From Devosia geojensis (GTDB lineage Bacteria; Pseudomonadota; Alphaproteobacteria; Rhizobiales; Devosiaceae): a DNA stretch of 64,000 nt. Location: assembly GCF_000969415.1 (NCBI RefSeq), contig NZ_JZEX01000108.1, positions 62,001 through 126,000 of the forward strand, read 5' to 3'. This document shows positions 18,002 to 27,523 of this stretch, piece after piece; position 1 is the first letter of the stretch, and the number at the start of each line of letters is the position of its first letter. The notes beneath the pieces are model-generated. The model saw nothing but the letters and a program-made list of their open reading frames with translations. It did not search any database and was not told where the DNA came from. The translations under genes and the position numbers were made by a program.

Positions 18002-19006
18002 ATGGACGGCTTTGCCAAGTATCTCGTCCGGCGCTTCTTCCAGTTCATCCTCGTGGTGTTCCTGGGCGTTTCGCTGACGTTTCTCATCACCAACCTGTCG
18101 CCGGTCGATCCGGTCGAGCAGACGGTTTCGCTGATGACCAATTTCGGCGCGACCGATCCGCGCTCGGTCGAGCTGATGCGCGAGGCGCTGGCTGAGCTCT
18201 ACGGCCTCCAAGGCTCGTTTCTCGATCAATACCTCTCGTTCTGGGGCAGGGTGGTGCGCGGCGATTTCGGCCCTTCGCTCTCGTCCTTCCCGACGCCCGT
18301 CATGTCGCTGATCATGGGCGCGTTGCCCTGGACCATCGGACTTCTAACACTGGCCGTCGTCATCACCTGGATACTCGGCAATCTGCTCGGAGCGCTCGCC
18401 GGCTATTTTCGCTCGAACCTGATGCTGAAGCTCGCCGGCGCGACTGTGATGGCGCTCCATCCCGTGCCGGCCTATATCCTCGGCCTCGTCCTGCTGCTCA
18501 TCTTCGGTTACGCGTGGCCGGTCCTGCCCATCTCGGGCGGCGCACAGATGAACCTGCAGCCGAGTTTGACGTTCGACTACATCCGGTCCTTGATCCTCCA
18601 CGGTACCTTGCCCGCGATGACGCTGGTGCTGGCGGGCATCGGCGGCTGGTTCATCTCCATGCGGTCGCTGGTCTCCAACATCGTCACTGACGATCACGTG
18701 GTCTATGCCGAACTTGGCGGCGTCTCCTCGAGCAAGATCTTCAGCCAGTACGTGGCGCGCAACGCCCTGCTGCCGCAGGTCACGGGGCTGGCGCTCAGCC
18801 TCGGCAGCGTGTTCGGCGGCGCGGTCATCACCGAGTTTCTCTTCAACTATCCCGGCATGGGACGGCTCCTGGTGCAGGGCATCTATCGCGGCGACTACAG
18901 CCTCGTGCTCGGAGTGACCACCATGTCGATCATCGCGGTCGCCATCGCCGTCTTCGTCATCGATCTCATCTATCCCCTGATCGACCCGCGCGTGAGGCTC
19001 GGCTGA
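18002..19006 (+). CDS. Opp/Dpp-type ABC permease (DppB-like)
   Basis: A 334-residue inner-membrane permease. The N-terminal YLVRRFFQFILVVFLGVSLTFL helix and SPVDPVEQ stretch are DppB hallmarks; an EAA-like loop is visible around ELGGVSSSKIFSQYVARNALLPQ. The start is preceded by GGTGAG and the gene overlaps the next by one base (TGATG). The long periplasmic region between TM1 and TM2 fits the DppB/OppB group. Pairs with the following permease. Confidence 0.85.
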   Translation: MDGFAKYLVRRFFQFILVVFLGVSLTFLITNLSPVDPVEQTVSLMTNFGATDPRSVELMREALAELYGLQGSFLDQYLSFWGRVVRGDFGPSLSSFPTPVMSLIMGALPWTIGLLTLAVVITWILGNLLGALAGYFRSNLMLKLAGATVMALHPVPAYILGLVLLLIFGYAWPVLPISGGAQMNLQPSLTFDYIRSLILHGTLPAMTLVLAGIGGWFISMRSLVSNIVTDDHVVYAELGGVSSSKIFSQYVARNALLPQVTGLALSLGSVFGGAVITEFLFNYPGMGRLLVQGIYRGDYSLVLGVTTMSIIAVAIAVFVIDLIYPLIDPRVRLG

Positions 19007-19863
19007 TGTTCAAGATCCTCCGCGACCTCCTGCGCTACAATGTCGAGTTCCTCATCGGTTTCGTGCTGACCGCAGGGATATTCCTTTTTGCGCTGGCGCA
19101 CTTCTTCGCGCCTTACCCCGATACCGCCATCTACCTGCTGCCGCCCGACATGCCGCCGTCGCCCGAATACTGGCTCGGCACCACCTCGCGCGGGCAGGAC
19201 GTCCTCTGGCAGATGAGCTCGGCCATCTGGAACACAATGACTTTCGGCCTGACGGTCACAGTCCTCAGCCGCCTGCTCGCCGTCACCGTCGGCATGGTCT
19301 CGGGGTATCTGGGCGGCAAATGGGACGAGGCGCTGATGACGGTCAACGATACGCTGATCGCGCTGCCCAACATCCCGATCCTGCTGCTCGTCTACTTCGT
19401 CATGCGCGACCAGATGAACTGGCCCGTGCTCGCGCTGACCGCCGCGCTCCTCGGCTGGAACCACGACGCGCGGCTCATCCGCTCTGTGGTCCTCAGCCTC
19501 CGCCATCGCGAGTTCACGCGCCATGCCGTGTTCGCCGGCATGAGCGTGCCGCAGATCCTCATCCGCCAGCATCTGCCTTATGTGATGCCGGTGGTGTTCT
19601 TCACCGCGATGAACAACCTCATCTGGGCGATCGGCCTCGAGGTCACCCTCTCGGTCCTGGGCTTTTCCGATATCAACCGGCCGACCATTGGCGGCATGAT
19701 CTACTGGGCCAACCAGCACCAGGCGATCATCGCCGGCATCTGGTGGTGGATCGCCTTCCCCATCATCGCCATCGTGATCCTGTTCCTCGGCCTCTTCCTG
19801 CTCGCGATCTCGGTCAACGAATACATCGACCCGCGCAGCCGACTGAGCCGGATGGGAGGCTGA
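19006..19863 (+). CDS. Opp/Dpp-type ABC permease (DppC-like)
   Basis: A 285-residue permease with an N-terminal helix (about residues 15-35), then PEYWLGTTSRGQDVLWQMSS, the standard DppC landmark (GTDxxGRDV) here varied to GTTSRGQDV. The EAA loop is HAVFAGMSVPQILIRQHLPY. It is translationally coupled to the first permease and lies four bases before the ATPase gene. The GTTSRGQDV variant is also typical of oligosaccharide-type members of the family. Confidence 0.84.
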   Translation: MFKILRDLLRYNVEFLIGFVLTAGIFLFALAHFFAPYPDTAIYLLPPDMPPSPEYWLGTTSRGQDVLWQMSSAIWNTMTFGLTVTVLSRLLAVTVGMVSGYLGGKWDEALMTVNDTLIALPNIPILLLVYFVMRDQMNWPVLALTAALLGWNHDARLIRSVVLSLRHREFTRHAVFAGMSVPQILIRQHLPYVMPVVFFTAMNNLIWAIGLEVTLSVLGFSDINRPTIGGMIYWANQHQAIIAGIWWWIAFPIIAIVILFLGLFLLAISVNEYIDPRSRLSRMGG

Positions 19864-19867
19864 ACCA

Positions 19868-20887
19868 ATGCTCGCAGCAACCATTGACGCACCGACCCGC
19901 ACCCGCCCGGTCCTCGAGGTCGAGAACCTCAAGGCCTACTACCAGATGAACTATTTCGGCGTGTCGCGCGAAGTGCGCGCCGTCGACGACGTGACGCTGA
20001 CCATCAACCGCAACGAGATCTATGGCATCGCCGGAGAATCCTCGTCGGGCAAGTCGACGCTGATCAAGACCATCGCCGGCGCCATCACGCCGCCGCTCCG
20101 GGTCGTCTCCGGCTCGGTCAAGTTCGATTTCGGCGGGTCGCAGCTTGATGTCTATGCCAGACCCAAGGCGATGAAGGCCGCCCGCTGGCGGCACCTCTCC
20201 TACATCATGCAGGGCTCGATGAACGTGTTGAACCCGGTCCGCAAGGTCCGGCACGCCTTCGACGACTTCGCCTTCAGGCATATGGGGCTTTCGCCGGCGC
20301 AGTTCCGCAGCCGGGTCGAGGGACACCTCAAGCGCCTCGGCCTCGATCCGCGGGTGCTCGAATCCTACCCGCACCAGCTCTCCGGCGGCATGCGCCAGCG
20401 CCTGACCATCGCGCTCGCGACCGTCTGCGAGCCCGAATTCATCATTGCCGATGAGCCGACGACCGCCCTCGACGTGCTCGTGCAGCAGGACGTGCTGGCT
20501 CTCATCAAGGACGTGCAGCAGCGCCTGGGCTCGTCGGTCGTCTTCGTCACCCACGACATGACTGTTCACGCCGCCATCGCCGATCGCATCGGCATCGTCT
20601 ATGCCGGCCGGCTGGTGGAGGAGGGACCGACCGACGACGCTTTCGCGCGGCCCCAGCACCCCTATACCGCGCACCTCATATCGAGCCTGCCGCGCCTCGG
20701 CGACGTCTCGCGGCGCAAGGCCTTGCCCGGCAAGCCGCCCAACCTCAGCGATCCGCCATCGGGCTGCCGCTTCCACCCGCGCTGTCCGCTCGCGATCGAC
20801 AGGTGCAAGGTCGAAAATCCTCCGCTCGTCTCGCGCGCCACCGGACGTGTCGCATGTTGGCGGGCAGGGGAGGTGGAGGTCGCATGA
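19868..20887 (+). CDS. Opp/Dpp-type ABC importer ATPase (DppD-like)
   Basis: A 339-residue ATPase. Walker A is GESSSGKST, the signature LSGGMRQRLTIA, Walker [13 protein letters not shown] and the H-loop VTHDM. The C-terminal oligopeptide/dipeptide domain carries the cysteine pattern CRFHPRCPLAIDRC (about residues 300-315), which in relatives holds an Fe-S cluster. GGAGG lies just before the start, and it overlaps the second ATPase by ATGA. Forms a heterodimer with the next gene product. Confidence 0.86.
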   Translation: MLAATIDAPTRTRPVLEVENLKAYYQMNYFGVSREVRAVDDVTLTINRNEIYGIAGESSSGKSTLIKTIAGAITPPLRVVSGSVKFDFGGSQLDVYARPKAMKAARWRHLSYIMQGSMNVLNPVRKVRHAFDDFAFRHMGLSPAQFRSRVEGHLKRLGLDPRVLESYPHQLSGGMRQRLTIALATVCEPEFIIADEPTTALDVLVQQDVLALIKDVQQRLGSSVVFVTHDMTVHAAIADRIGIVYAGRLVEEGPTDDAFARPQHPYTAHLISSLPRLGDVSRRKALPGKPPNLSDPPSGCRFHPRCPLAIDRCKVENPPLVSRATGRVACWRAGEVEVA

Positions 20888-21729
20888 GCGTGCTTCTCGA
20901 ACTCCAGTCGGTCACCAAGACCTTCTCCATCGGCGGCTTCTTCGACCGCAGCAAGCTGCAGGCGGTCAAGGGCGCGACCTTCGCCCTCGACGACACGCGG
21001 CCGGAGATATTCACCATCGTCGGCGAGTCCGGCAGCGGCAAAACCACCATTGCCCGCATGATCCTCGGCAACGAAACGCCGACGACCGGCACCATCCGCT
21101 TCATGGGCGAAGACGTGTCGCAGCTGCGCAGCCGTCGCCGGCGCCTTGCGTTCATGGCCAGGGTGCAGCCGATCTTTCAGAACCCGTTCGAGGCGTTCAA
21201 CCCGCTGACCACCCTCGATTACTATCTCTATTCCACCGCGAGACGCTTCCTGGGTGTGCGTGGCGCCGCCGCCGACGAAGCGCTCGACAAGGCCCTCAAC
21301 CATGTCGGTCTCTCCCTTGCCGAGGTGAAGGGACGCTATTCCCATGAGCTTTCCGGCGGCCAGCTCCAGCGCATTGCCGTCGCGCGGGCGCTGATCCCCG
21401 GTCCCAAGCTTATCGTCGCCGACGAGCCGGTCTCGATGGTCGATGCGTCGCTGCGGATGTCGATCGTCAATCTTTTCCGCACTTTACGCGACGATCTGGG
21501 CGTATCGATCATCTACATCACCCATGACCTGGCGACGGCCTATTACATCTCGGACCGCGTCATCATCATGCACAAAGGCGATGTCATAGAGGCGGGAGAG
21601 GCCAGGGCCGTTCTCGACAATCCGCAACAAGCGTACTCACTGGCTCTCAAGAACGCGGTGCTGCCCCCCGATCCGACCGCGGCACGACTCGCCCTCGAAA
21701 GACGCCGCTCGGCAGTTTCGGCAGTCTAA
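20884..21729 (+). CDS. Opp/Dpp-type ABC importer ATPase (DppF-like), oligosaccharide subgroup
   Basis: A 281-residue ATPase with Walker [10 protein letters not shown] and signature LSGGQLQRIAVAR. Walker B reads LIVADEPVSMVDAS rather than the peptide-type DEPTSALD; the DEPVSMVD form is typical of the Opp-like importers that carry oligosaccharides such as cellobiose. There is no C-terminal cysteine extension. Start coupled to the upstream ATPase. Last gene of the operon; the 146-base gap to the convergent GntR gene holds no feature I could identify. Confidence 0.84.
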   Translation: MSVLLELQSVTKTFSIGGFFDRSKLQAVKGATFALDDTRPEIFTIVGESGSGKTTIARMILGNETPTTGTIRFMGEDVSQLRSRRRRLAFMARVQPIFQNPFEAFNPLTTLDYYLYSTARRFLGVRGAAADEALDKALNHVGLSLAEVKGRYSHELSGGQLQRIAVARALIPGPKLIVADEPVSMVDASLRMSIVNLFRTLRDDLGVSIIYITHDLATAYYISDRVIIMHKGDVIEAGEARAVLDNPQQAYSLALKNAVLPPDPTAARLALERRRSAVSAV

Positions 21730-21875
21730 GCCTTCCAGTCGCTACGAAACGATACCTCCTTCCTGACGAGGCATTGACTGAATTCCTGCCGATGTTGCCT
21801 CGTGCGTCCCTACGGTCCGAGGCCCTTACCAAAGAAGAGGTCCAAGAACTTGAACGGCGCTTCGGTTGAGAGGGG

Positions 21876-22607
21876 TCACTCCTGCAGTCTACGTCCGTCT
21901 ATGATCGCGCGTACTTCCGCTTCCACCGTATCGAGCAGGCGGTTGATGACGACAACCGCGAGCTGCGGATCTTCGGCGAGAATGGCGTCGGCCAGCTCAC
22001 GGTGGATGGGAAACGAATCGAGGCCGAACGCGTCCGCAGAGAACGGCGAGGACCCGCCGCGTTCGAGGGCGTGGTCGAGGTTGATCAGCAATTGGCCGTA
22101 CATCGGGTTGCCGGACGCATCGTAGATCGCGCCGTGGAAGGCATGATCGGCTTCGCGCCACGGGCGGCCGGAGTTGACCTCGAGCAGCAACAGATCGCAA
22201 AGCCGCGAGATTTCCTCGCGTTGCGCGCGGGTGGCATTGATCGCTGCCTTGCGCACGACGTCGTTTTCCAGCGTCCGGCGGATCTCCATGAGGCGGAGCA
22301 GCGCCTCGCCCTCCAGACGCACCATGGTCGGCACCAGCCCGCGCGAAGCCTGGACGCGGGCGGTGAGATAGGTGCCGTCGCCGCGCCGGCGCTTGATGAT
22401 GCCGAGGCCTTCCCACCGGTTGAGCGCCTCGCGGATGGTCGAGCGTCCGACGCCGAGCGTGGCGGCGAGCGAAACCTCCGGCGGCAGCTTGTCGCCGATC
22501 CGCAGCCCCGCGCGCTCGATCATTTCCGCCAGGGCGTCGAGCACGGCGACGCCGCGCGTGCGCGGCTCCAGCGGCTCCAGATAGCGCAGGGCGTCTTGTC
22601 CTCTCAC
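21876..22607 (-). CDS. GntR-family regulator, FadR/FCD subgroup
   Basis: A 243-residue regulator beginning at GTG (a GGGAGG site lies about 10 bases upstream; the overlapping ATG is quickly stopped). The winged helix contains LRIGDKLPPEVSLAATLGV and GRSTIREALNRWEGLGII; the C-terminal FCD domain has ADHAFHGAIYDASGN with likely metal-binding residues and a distal HRELADAI. It directly follows the class V aminotransferase and second Opp-type importer genes on the same strand, and probably regulates them. Confidence 0.8.
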   Translation of the reverse strand: MRGQDALRYLEPLEPRTRGVAVLDALAEMIERAGLRIGDKLPPEVSLAATLGVGRSTIREALNRWEGLGIIKRRRGDGTYLTARVQASRGLVPTMVRLEGEALLRLMEIRRTLENDVVRKAAINATRAQREEISRLCDLLLLEVNSGRPWREADHAFHGAIYDASGNPMYGQLLINLDHALERGGSSPFSADAFGLDSFPIHRELADAILAEDPQLAVVVINRLLDTVEAEVRAIIDGRRLQE

Positions 22608-22677
22608 CGCGCCATGTCCTCCCGTATGGTGGCTTTACCCCCACACACCACGTTTCGCGCGTCTTGTCAGCCTCGCG

Positions 22678-23877
22678 TCATCGCGCCGCTTGCCGGGCGG
22701 GCGAGCGCAAGTCGAGCAATTCCGTCAACGCTTCGATCAGCCGGTCCATCTGGGCGCGCGAGTTGTAACCCTGGACCGACAGGCGTGCGATACACGTCTT
22801 CTGCCATCTGAAGACGGGGATTTCGATCCTGTAGGTGTCGAACAGCGTCCGATGAATTTCGGCGGTATCGCAGTCCGGCAGGGCCATGGCCACCATTTGC
22901 GGAGCGCAGAATTCCGGAGCGCTCAGGAGATCGAGCCCCGTCAGCTCGGCAAGGCGCATCGCGGTCTCCTGCGCCAGGGCGCGGCATTGAGCGGCGACGC
23001 CGTCCCAGTCATGCTCGCGGCGGAAGGCGAGAGCCGAGGGCACAGAGAGCCACGCAGAGGGATCGCGGGTGCCCTGCATCTCGACTTCATCGATGAAGGG
23101 CGAGTTGCCAAAGGCGCCGCTGGCCCCCGGTTCCTTGGATTTTGCCGTCCAGCCGTGGCTTATGACCAGCGGATTGAGCAGATGCTGCACCTCCGGCCGG
23201 GCATAGAGGAACGCCGACCCCTTTGGCGTCATCAGCCACTTGTGGCAATTGCCCGAATAGAAGTCGGCCCCGAGCGCATCGAGATCGAGCCGGAGATGCC
23301 CTGGGGTGTGGGCGCCGTCGATGACCGACCAGATGCCCCGCCGACGCGCCTCGGCAACGGCTCTCTCGATGGGGAAGATGAGCGCGGTCGGCGAGGTGAT
23401 GTGGCTGAGGAAGAGCACGCGGGTGCGGCCGGTCATGCCGGCAAGGATGGCATCGGTGAACTGCGCCTCGTTCACCAGCGGCATGGGTATCTTGGCGACC
23501 ACCACTTCGGCCCCGGTCTTGCGGCAGACATAAGCCCAGGTCTTCTCCAGCGCCGAGTATTCGTGATCGGTGGTGAGAATCTGGTCGCCGGGTTTGAGGT
23601 CGAGCGACTGGGCGACGATGTTGAGGCCGGTAGTGGCGTTGGTCAGGCCGACGATGTCGCCGGCGCCGGCGCCGAGCTCGGCGGCCAGCGCTTCGCGGGG
23701 AACGCGCATGAGCTCGTTGAGCCGGCGGCCGAGGAAATCGACTGGCTCACGCTCCAGCTCCAGTTGCCAGGCCTGATAGGTCTCGAAGACCGGGCGCGGG
23801 CAGGCGCCGAACGAACCGTGATTGAGGAAGACGACATCCTCACGCAGGAGGAAATGCCGGGCGAGATTGTCGGACAC
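22678..23877 (-). CDS. Class V aminotransferase-fold PLP enzyme (isopenicillin-N epimerase-like)
   Basis: A 399-residue PLP enzyme. The N-terminal FLNHGSFGACPRPVFETYQ is characteristic of the isopenicillin-N epimerase-like branch; the PLP-binding Asp-x-Ala-His is IDGAHTPGH and the Schiff-base Lys lies in SGNCHKWL. Members include epimerases, cysteine desulfurase-like lyases and aminotransferases. It begins three bases after the permease stop at the end of an Opp-type importer operon, so it probably processes an imported amino compound (D-amino acid, peptide or ergothioneine-like molecule are options). Substrate unknown. Confidence 0.8.
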   Translation of the reverse strand: MSDNLARHFLLREDVVFLNHGSFGACPRPVFETYQAWQLELEREPVDFLGRRLNELMRVPREALAAELGAGAGDIVGLTNATTGLNIVAQSLDLKPGDQILTTDHEYSALEKTWAYVCRKTGAEVVVAKIPMPLVNEAQFTDAILAGMTGRTRVLFLSHITSPTALIFPIERAVAEARRRGIWSVIDGAHTPGHLRLDLDALGADFYSGNCHKWLMTPKGSAFLYARPEVQHLLNPLVISHGWTAKSKEPGASGAFGNSPFIDEVEMQGTRDPSAWLSVPSALAFRREHDWDGVAAQCRALAQETAMRLAELTGLDLLSAPEFCAPQMVAMALPDCDTAEIHRTLFDTYRIEIPVFRWQKTCIARLSVQGYNSRAQMDRLIEALTELLDLRSPARQAAR

Positions 23878-23880
23878 GAT

Positions 23881-24765
23881 TCAGCGGCCTTTCAGGGTGG
23901 GATCGAGCGCGTCGCGCAGGCCATCGCCGAAGAGCGAGGTCGCCAGCACGGTGATGGCGAGGGCGGCCGTGGGGAAGACGGCCATATGCCAGTAGAAGAA
24001 CATATAGTCGATGCCCTCGTTGATCATCTGGCCCCAGGTGGGCGTCGGCGGCGGCACGCCGATGCCGAGAAAGCTCAGGCTGGCTTCGAGCATCATGGCG
24101 AGCGGTATGGCCAGCACGAAACCGACGATGATGGGGCTGACGGAGTTGGGGATCAGGTGCCGGCGGATGATATACCAGGGCGAGGCGCCCAGCGCCTGCG
24201 CCGCGCGCACGAACTCCCTTTCGCGGAACGCCTTCACCTGTGCGCGCACCTGCAGGCACACCTGCACCCAGCCGAAGAGCGCGGCGATCAGCACGATGGT
24301 GAAGTAACCACCCCGGGTCAGCGCACCCAGCAACATGGCCGCGAGCAGCGGCGGAACCACCGAGAACAACTCGATGATGCGCATGACGAACCAGTCCAGC
24401 CGGCCGCCGAAGTATCCGGCAAGCGCACCGACCGGAATGCCGATGACGACGCTGAAGGCTGCCGCGATGAACCCGATCGAGAGTGACACCCGCGCGCCGT
24501 AGACGATGCGCGTATAGAAGTCGCGCCCCAGCCCGTCGACGCCGAACCAGTGCTGCGCGGAAGGGAAGGCGAGCGATTCCGTCAGGAACAGCTGCGCTTC
24601 GGGAGGTACCGGAGTGATGAGCGGCGCAAACAGCGCCATCAGGATGAGGACGGCAAGCACCAGCCCCCCGGCGACGGCCGCCTTGTTGGAGAGGAACCGC
24701 TGCCAGGCGAACCAGATAGGGCTTCGCTGGGGCAGGTCGGCAATGGGCACGGCGACCTCGGTCAT
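23881..24765 (-). CDS. dppC: Opp/Dpp-type ABC permease (DppC-like)
   Basis: A 294-residue permease: N-terminal helix near residues 30-50, then HWFGVDGLGRDFYTRIVYGARVSL, a DppC landmark, and an EAA loop AAQALGASPWYIIRRHLIPN. ASLSFLGIGVPPPTPTWG is the conserved DppC C-terminal motif. It overlaps the dppB-like gene by ATGA. Symbol given by family; a dipeptide substrate is not implied. Confidence 0.86.
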   Translation of the reverse strand: MTEVAVPIADLPQRSPIWFAWQRFLSNKAAVAGGLVLAVLILMALFAPLITPVPPEAQLFLTESLAFPSAQHWFGVDGLGRDFYTRIVYGARVSLSIGFIAAAFSVVIGIPVGALAGYFGGRLDWFVMRIIELFSVVPPLLAAMLLGALTRGGYFTIVLIAALFGWVQVCLQVRAQVKAFREREFVRAAQALGASPWYIIRRHLIPNSVSPIIVGFVLAIPLAMMLEASLSFLGIGVPPPTPTWGQMINEGIDYMFFYWHMAVFPTAALAITVLATSLFGDGLRDALDPTLKGR

Positions 24766-25691
24766 TCGGAGCCTCCCATGCGGATACGCGGATTGATCAG
24801 CGCATAGACGATGTCGGAGAGGAGGTAGGCGATGCAGTACATGAAGGTGATCATCAGCATCAGCGCCATCTCAAGGGGATAGTCGCGTTTCTCGATGGAA
24901 GACACGAAGTAAGCGCCGAGCCCAGGGACCCGGAACATCGCCTCGACGAAGATCGATCCGGTGGCGGTGCCGATGAACATCGGCAGGAACACGGTGACGA
25001 GAGGGATGGCTGAATTGCGCAGCACATGCTGGAAGACGATGCGGTTTTCCGAGAGCCCTTTGGCGCGCAGCACCGTGACGAAAGGACGGCTGAGGGTGTC
25101 CAGCATCGCCGAGCGGGTGTAGCGCGCATATGTCGCCATCGGGATCGCCGCATAGGCGGCGATCGGCAGGATCCAGCGCTCCGGTTGCGGCCAGCCGCTC
25201 GCCGGCAGCCAGTTGAGCCAGACGGCAAACACGAGAATCAGGAGCATGGAGGTGACGAAGACCGGGATGGTAAGGCCGATCGTCGAGACGGTTGAGGCAA
25301 AATAGTCGATCCAGGTGTTGCGGTTGAGCGCGGCGGCCATGCCGAGGAGGATGCCCAGCGGCGCACCGATGACGACACCGAGCCCGCCGAGCACCAGGCT
25401 TGGCACCCATGCGCGTGACAACAGCTGGATAACCGTTTCACCCGGGCTCTGGTAAGGCACGCCGAAATCGAAGTGCAGCACGCCCCACATGTAGCGCAGG
25501 TATTGGACATGCAGCGGCTGGTCCAGCCCCAGCTGCGCCATGAGCTTTTCCCGCACGGCCGCGGAGACCGGCATGTCGTTGGCGTCGAACGGTCCGCCCG
25601 GAATGGAGTGCATCATCAGGAAGATGATGAGCGAGACCACGAAGAAGGTGACGGCTACCGAGAGCAGGCGGCGCAGGACATAGGGCAGCAT
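24762..25691 (-). CDS. dppB: Opp/Dpp-type ABC permease (DppB-like)
   Basis: A 309-residue permease starting MLPYVLRRLLSVAVTFFVVS, with the HSIPGGPFD loop after TM1 and an EAA loop VLRAKGLSENRIVFQHVLRN. A GGAGGAACC-like site precedes the ATG on the minus strand. It follows the fused ATPase gene after 13 bases and is coupled to the dppC-like gene. It forms half of the transmembrane channel. Confidence 0.86.
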   Translation of the reverse strand: MLPYVLRRLLSVAVTFFVVSLIIFLMMHSIPGGPFDANDMPVSAAVREKLMAQLGLDQPLHVQYLRYMWGVLHFDFGVPYQSPGETVIQLLSRAWVPSLVLGGLGVVIGAPLGILLGMAAALNRNTWIDYFASTVSTIGLTIPVFVTSMLLILVFAVWLNWLPASGWPQPERWILPIAAYAAIPMATYARYTRSAMLDTLSRPFVTVLRAKGLSENRIVFQHVLRNSAIPLVTVFLPMFIGTATGSIFVEAMFRVPGLGAYFVSSIEKRDYPLEMALMLMITFMYCIAYLLSDIVYALINPRIRMGGSE

Positions 25692-25704
25692 CGGTTCCTC
25701 CTTC

Positions 25705-27459
25705 CTAAGGCGTCACATAGGCTTCGACGCGATGGTCGGGTGCGATCGTCACCAGCTGCGGCTCCGCGCGAGGGGCAGCCCCGGTCTGGATGACGGTGTA
25801 CCGGGGGGTAGCCGCCGCGATCTCTTCAGCCGAAAGAAAGCTGCGCTGCCGCCGCTCGCGCGGATTGGTGGCCGGAATGGCATCGAGCAGGGCGCGGGTA
25901 TAGGGGTGCTGCGGATCGGCGAAAATGCGCGCGGTCGGCGCCTCTTCAACCACCCGGCCGCGATACATGACTACGACACTGTCGGTGAGTGACTTCACCG
26001 TCGAGAGGTCATGGCTGATGAACAGCATGGACAGGCCCATTTCGGCCTGCAGTCGCTTCAGCAGGCCGATGATCTGCGTCTTGACGGTGACGTCGAGCGC
26101 CGACGTCGGCTCGTCGGCGACCAGTACGCTCGGGCCGAGGATCAACGCGCGCGCAATGGCGACACGCTGGCGCTGCCCGCCGGAAAGCTCGTGGGGGTAG
26201 CGCGTGGCATAGCTGCGCTCGAGCCCGACGCGCTCCAGCCACTCCAGCGCTTTCCCTGTTTGCTCGCGCGGTGTGCCGATCCCGTGGATGTGCAGCGGCT
26301 CGGCGATGATCTGCGCCAGAGTCATCATCGGATCGAGGGCCGAATAGCTGTCCTGGAAGACGATCTGCATGCGCCGGCGGTAGGGCTTGAGCGCTTCGGG
26401 CGTAAGGCCCGAGATATCCTTGCCGTCGACGACGATTTCACCGCTCGAGGAATCGGTCAGGCGCATGGCCATCAGGCCGGTCGTGGTCTTGCCCGAGCCC
26501 GATTCTCCGACGATGGCGACGATGCGGTTTCGCGGCAGGACGATGTCCACCGAGCGCACGGCATGGAAGTCGCCGTACTCATGGAAAAGGCCCGCACGGC
26601 GCCGGATGCGGTAGGATTTGGAAAGACCGCGCAGCTCCAGGGCAGGGGTGGGGTCGGCACCGCCGGGCGCAGGTTCGAAACTCGCCTCGAGGCTTGCCAG
26701 CAGCTGCCTGGTGTAGTCGTGCCGGGGCGCATCGAAGATCTGCTGGACCGGGCCTTCCTCCATGATCTCGCCGCGATACATGACCAGCACCCGGTCCACC
26801 GTCTCGGCGATGACGCCGAGATCGTGGGTGATCATGATGAGCGCCATGCCGAATTCGGCTTGGATCTCCTTGATGAGCTGCAGGATCTGCGCCTGGATGG
26901 TGACGTCGAGCGCCGTCGTCGGCTCGTCGGCGATCAGCACCTTCGGCCGACAGGAGAGAGCCATGGCGATCATCGCCCGCTGCAGCATTCCCCCCGACAG
27001 CTGATGCGGATAGTAGTCGAGAACATCCGCCGCATTCTTTATCTCGACCCGTTCGAGCAGCCGTCGCGCCTCTGCCCGGGCCTCCCGCTTGCTGACGCGG
27101 CGATGCGCCTGGATGGTCTCGGCGATCTGATGCCCGATGGTGAAGACCGGGTCGAACGCCGTCATCGGATCCTGGAAGATCATCGCCGCCGCCCGCCCGC
27201 GCAGACGCGAGAGGTCCTCCTTGCCTGCTTTTGCGACGTCCGTCCCGTCGAGGCGCAGCTTCGTTGCGGTGACCTCAGCCGTCGCCGGCAGCAGGCGCAG
27301 GAGTGCGCTGCAGCTCACCGATTTTCCCGAGCCGGACTCGCCGACGATTCCGAGGCTTTCCCCTTCTTCGAGGGTGAAACTGATGCCACGCACGGCGTCC
27401 ACCGCGCCGCCATATTGGCGGAAGCTCACCTTGAGGTCTTCGATCTCGACGAGAGGCAT
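25705..27459 (-). CDS. Fused double ATPase of an Opp/Dpp-type importer (DppD-DppF)
   Basis: A 584-residue protein with two complete ATPase domains. Domain 1 (about residues 3-250) has Walker A GESGSGKS, signature [12 protein letters not shown] and Walker [13 protein letters not shown]; domain 2 (about 280-530) has [21 protein letters not shown] and [12 protein letters not shown]. The remainder is a short C-terminal tail. Such GsiA/YejF-like fusions replace separate DppD and DppF proteins. It is the only importer ATPase of this operon and lies 64 bases after the binding-protein gene, with a hairpin between them. Confidence 0.9.
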   Translation of the reverse strand: MPLVEIEDLKVSFRQYGGAVDAVRGISFTLEEGESLGIVGESGSGKSVSCSALLRLLPATAEVTATKLRLDGTDVAKAGKEDLSRLRGRAAAMIFQDPMTAFDPVFTIGHQIAETIQAHRRVSKREARAEARRLLERVEIKNAADVLDYYPHQLSGGMLQRAMIAMALSCRPKVLIADEPTTALDVTIQAQILQLIKEIQAEFGMALIMITHDLGVIAETVDRVLVMYRGEIMEEGPVQQIFDAPRHDYTRQLLASLEASFEPAPGGADPTPALELRGLSKSYRIRRRAGLFHEYGDFHAVRSVDIVLPRNRIVAIVGESGSGKTTTGLMAMRLTDSSSGEIVVDGKDISGLTPEALKPYRRRMQIVFQDSYSALDPMMTLAQIIAEPLHIHGIGTPREQTGKALEWLERVGLERSYATRYPHELSGGQRQRVAIARALILGPSVLVADEPTSALDVTVKTQIIGLLKRLQAEMGLSMLFISHDLSTVKSLTDSVVVMYRGRVVEEAPTARIFADPQHPYTRALLDAIPATNPRERRQRSFLSAEEIAAATPRYTVIQTGAAPRAEPQLVTIAPDHRVEAYVTP

Positions 27460-27483
27460 GCGTTCTGCCCTGGCAGGAGTAGG

Positions 27484-27512
27484 GCGCTTCCCGGAAGGGC
27501 GCCGGGAAGCGC
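27484..27512 (-). terminator. Intra-operon hairpin after the binding-protein gene
   Basis: GCGCTTCCCGG (27484-27494) pairs perfectly with CCGGGAAGCGC (27502-27512) around a 7-base loop, in the 64-base gap between the binding-protein stop and the fused ATPase. No clear T run follows on the minus strand, so an mRNA-stabilising or processing role is as likely as partial termination. Confidence 0.6.
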
Positions 27513-27523
27513 GGTCGATCGCG

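Noticed and set aside
22690-24486. 598-residue plus-strand frame
   Set aside because: Antisense to the class V PLP enzyme and permease; no motif support.
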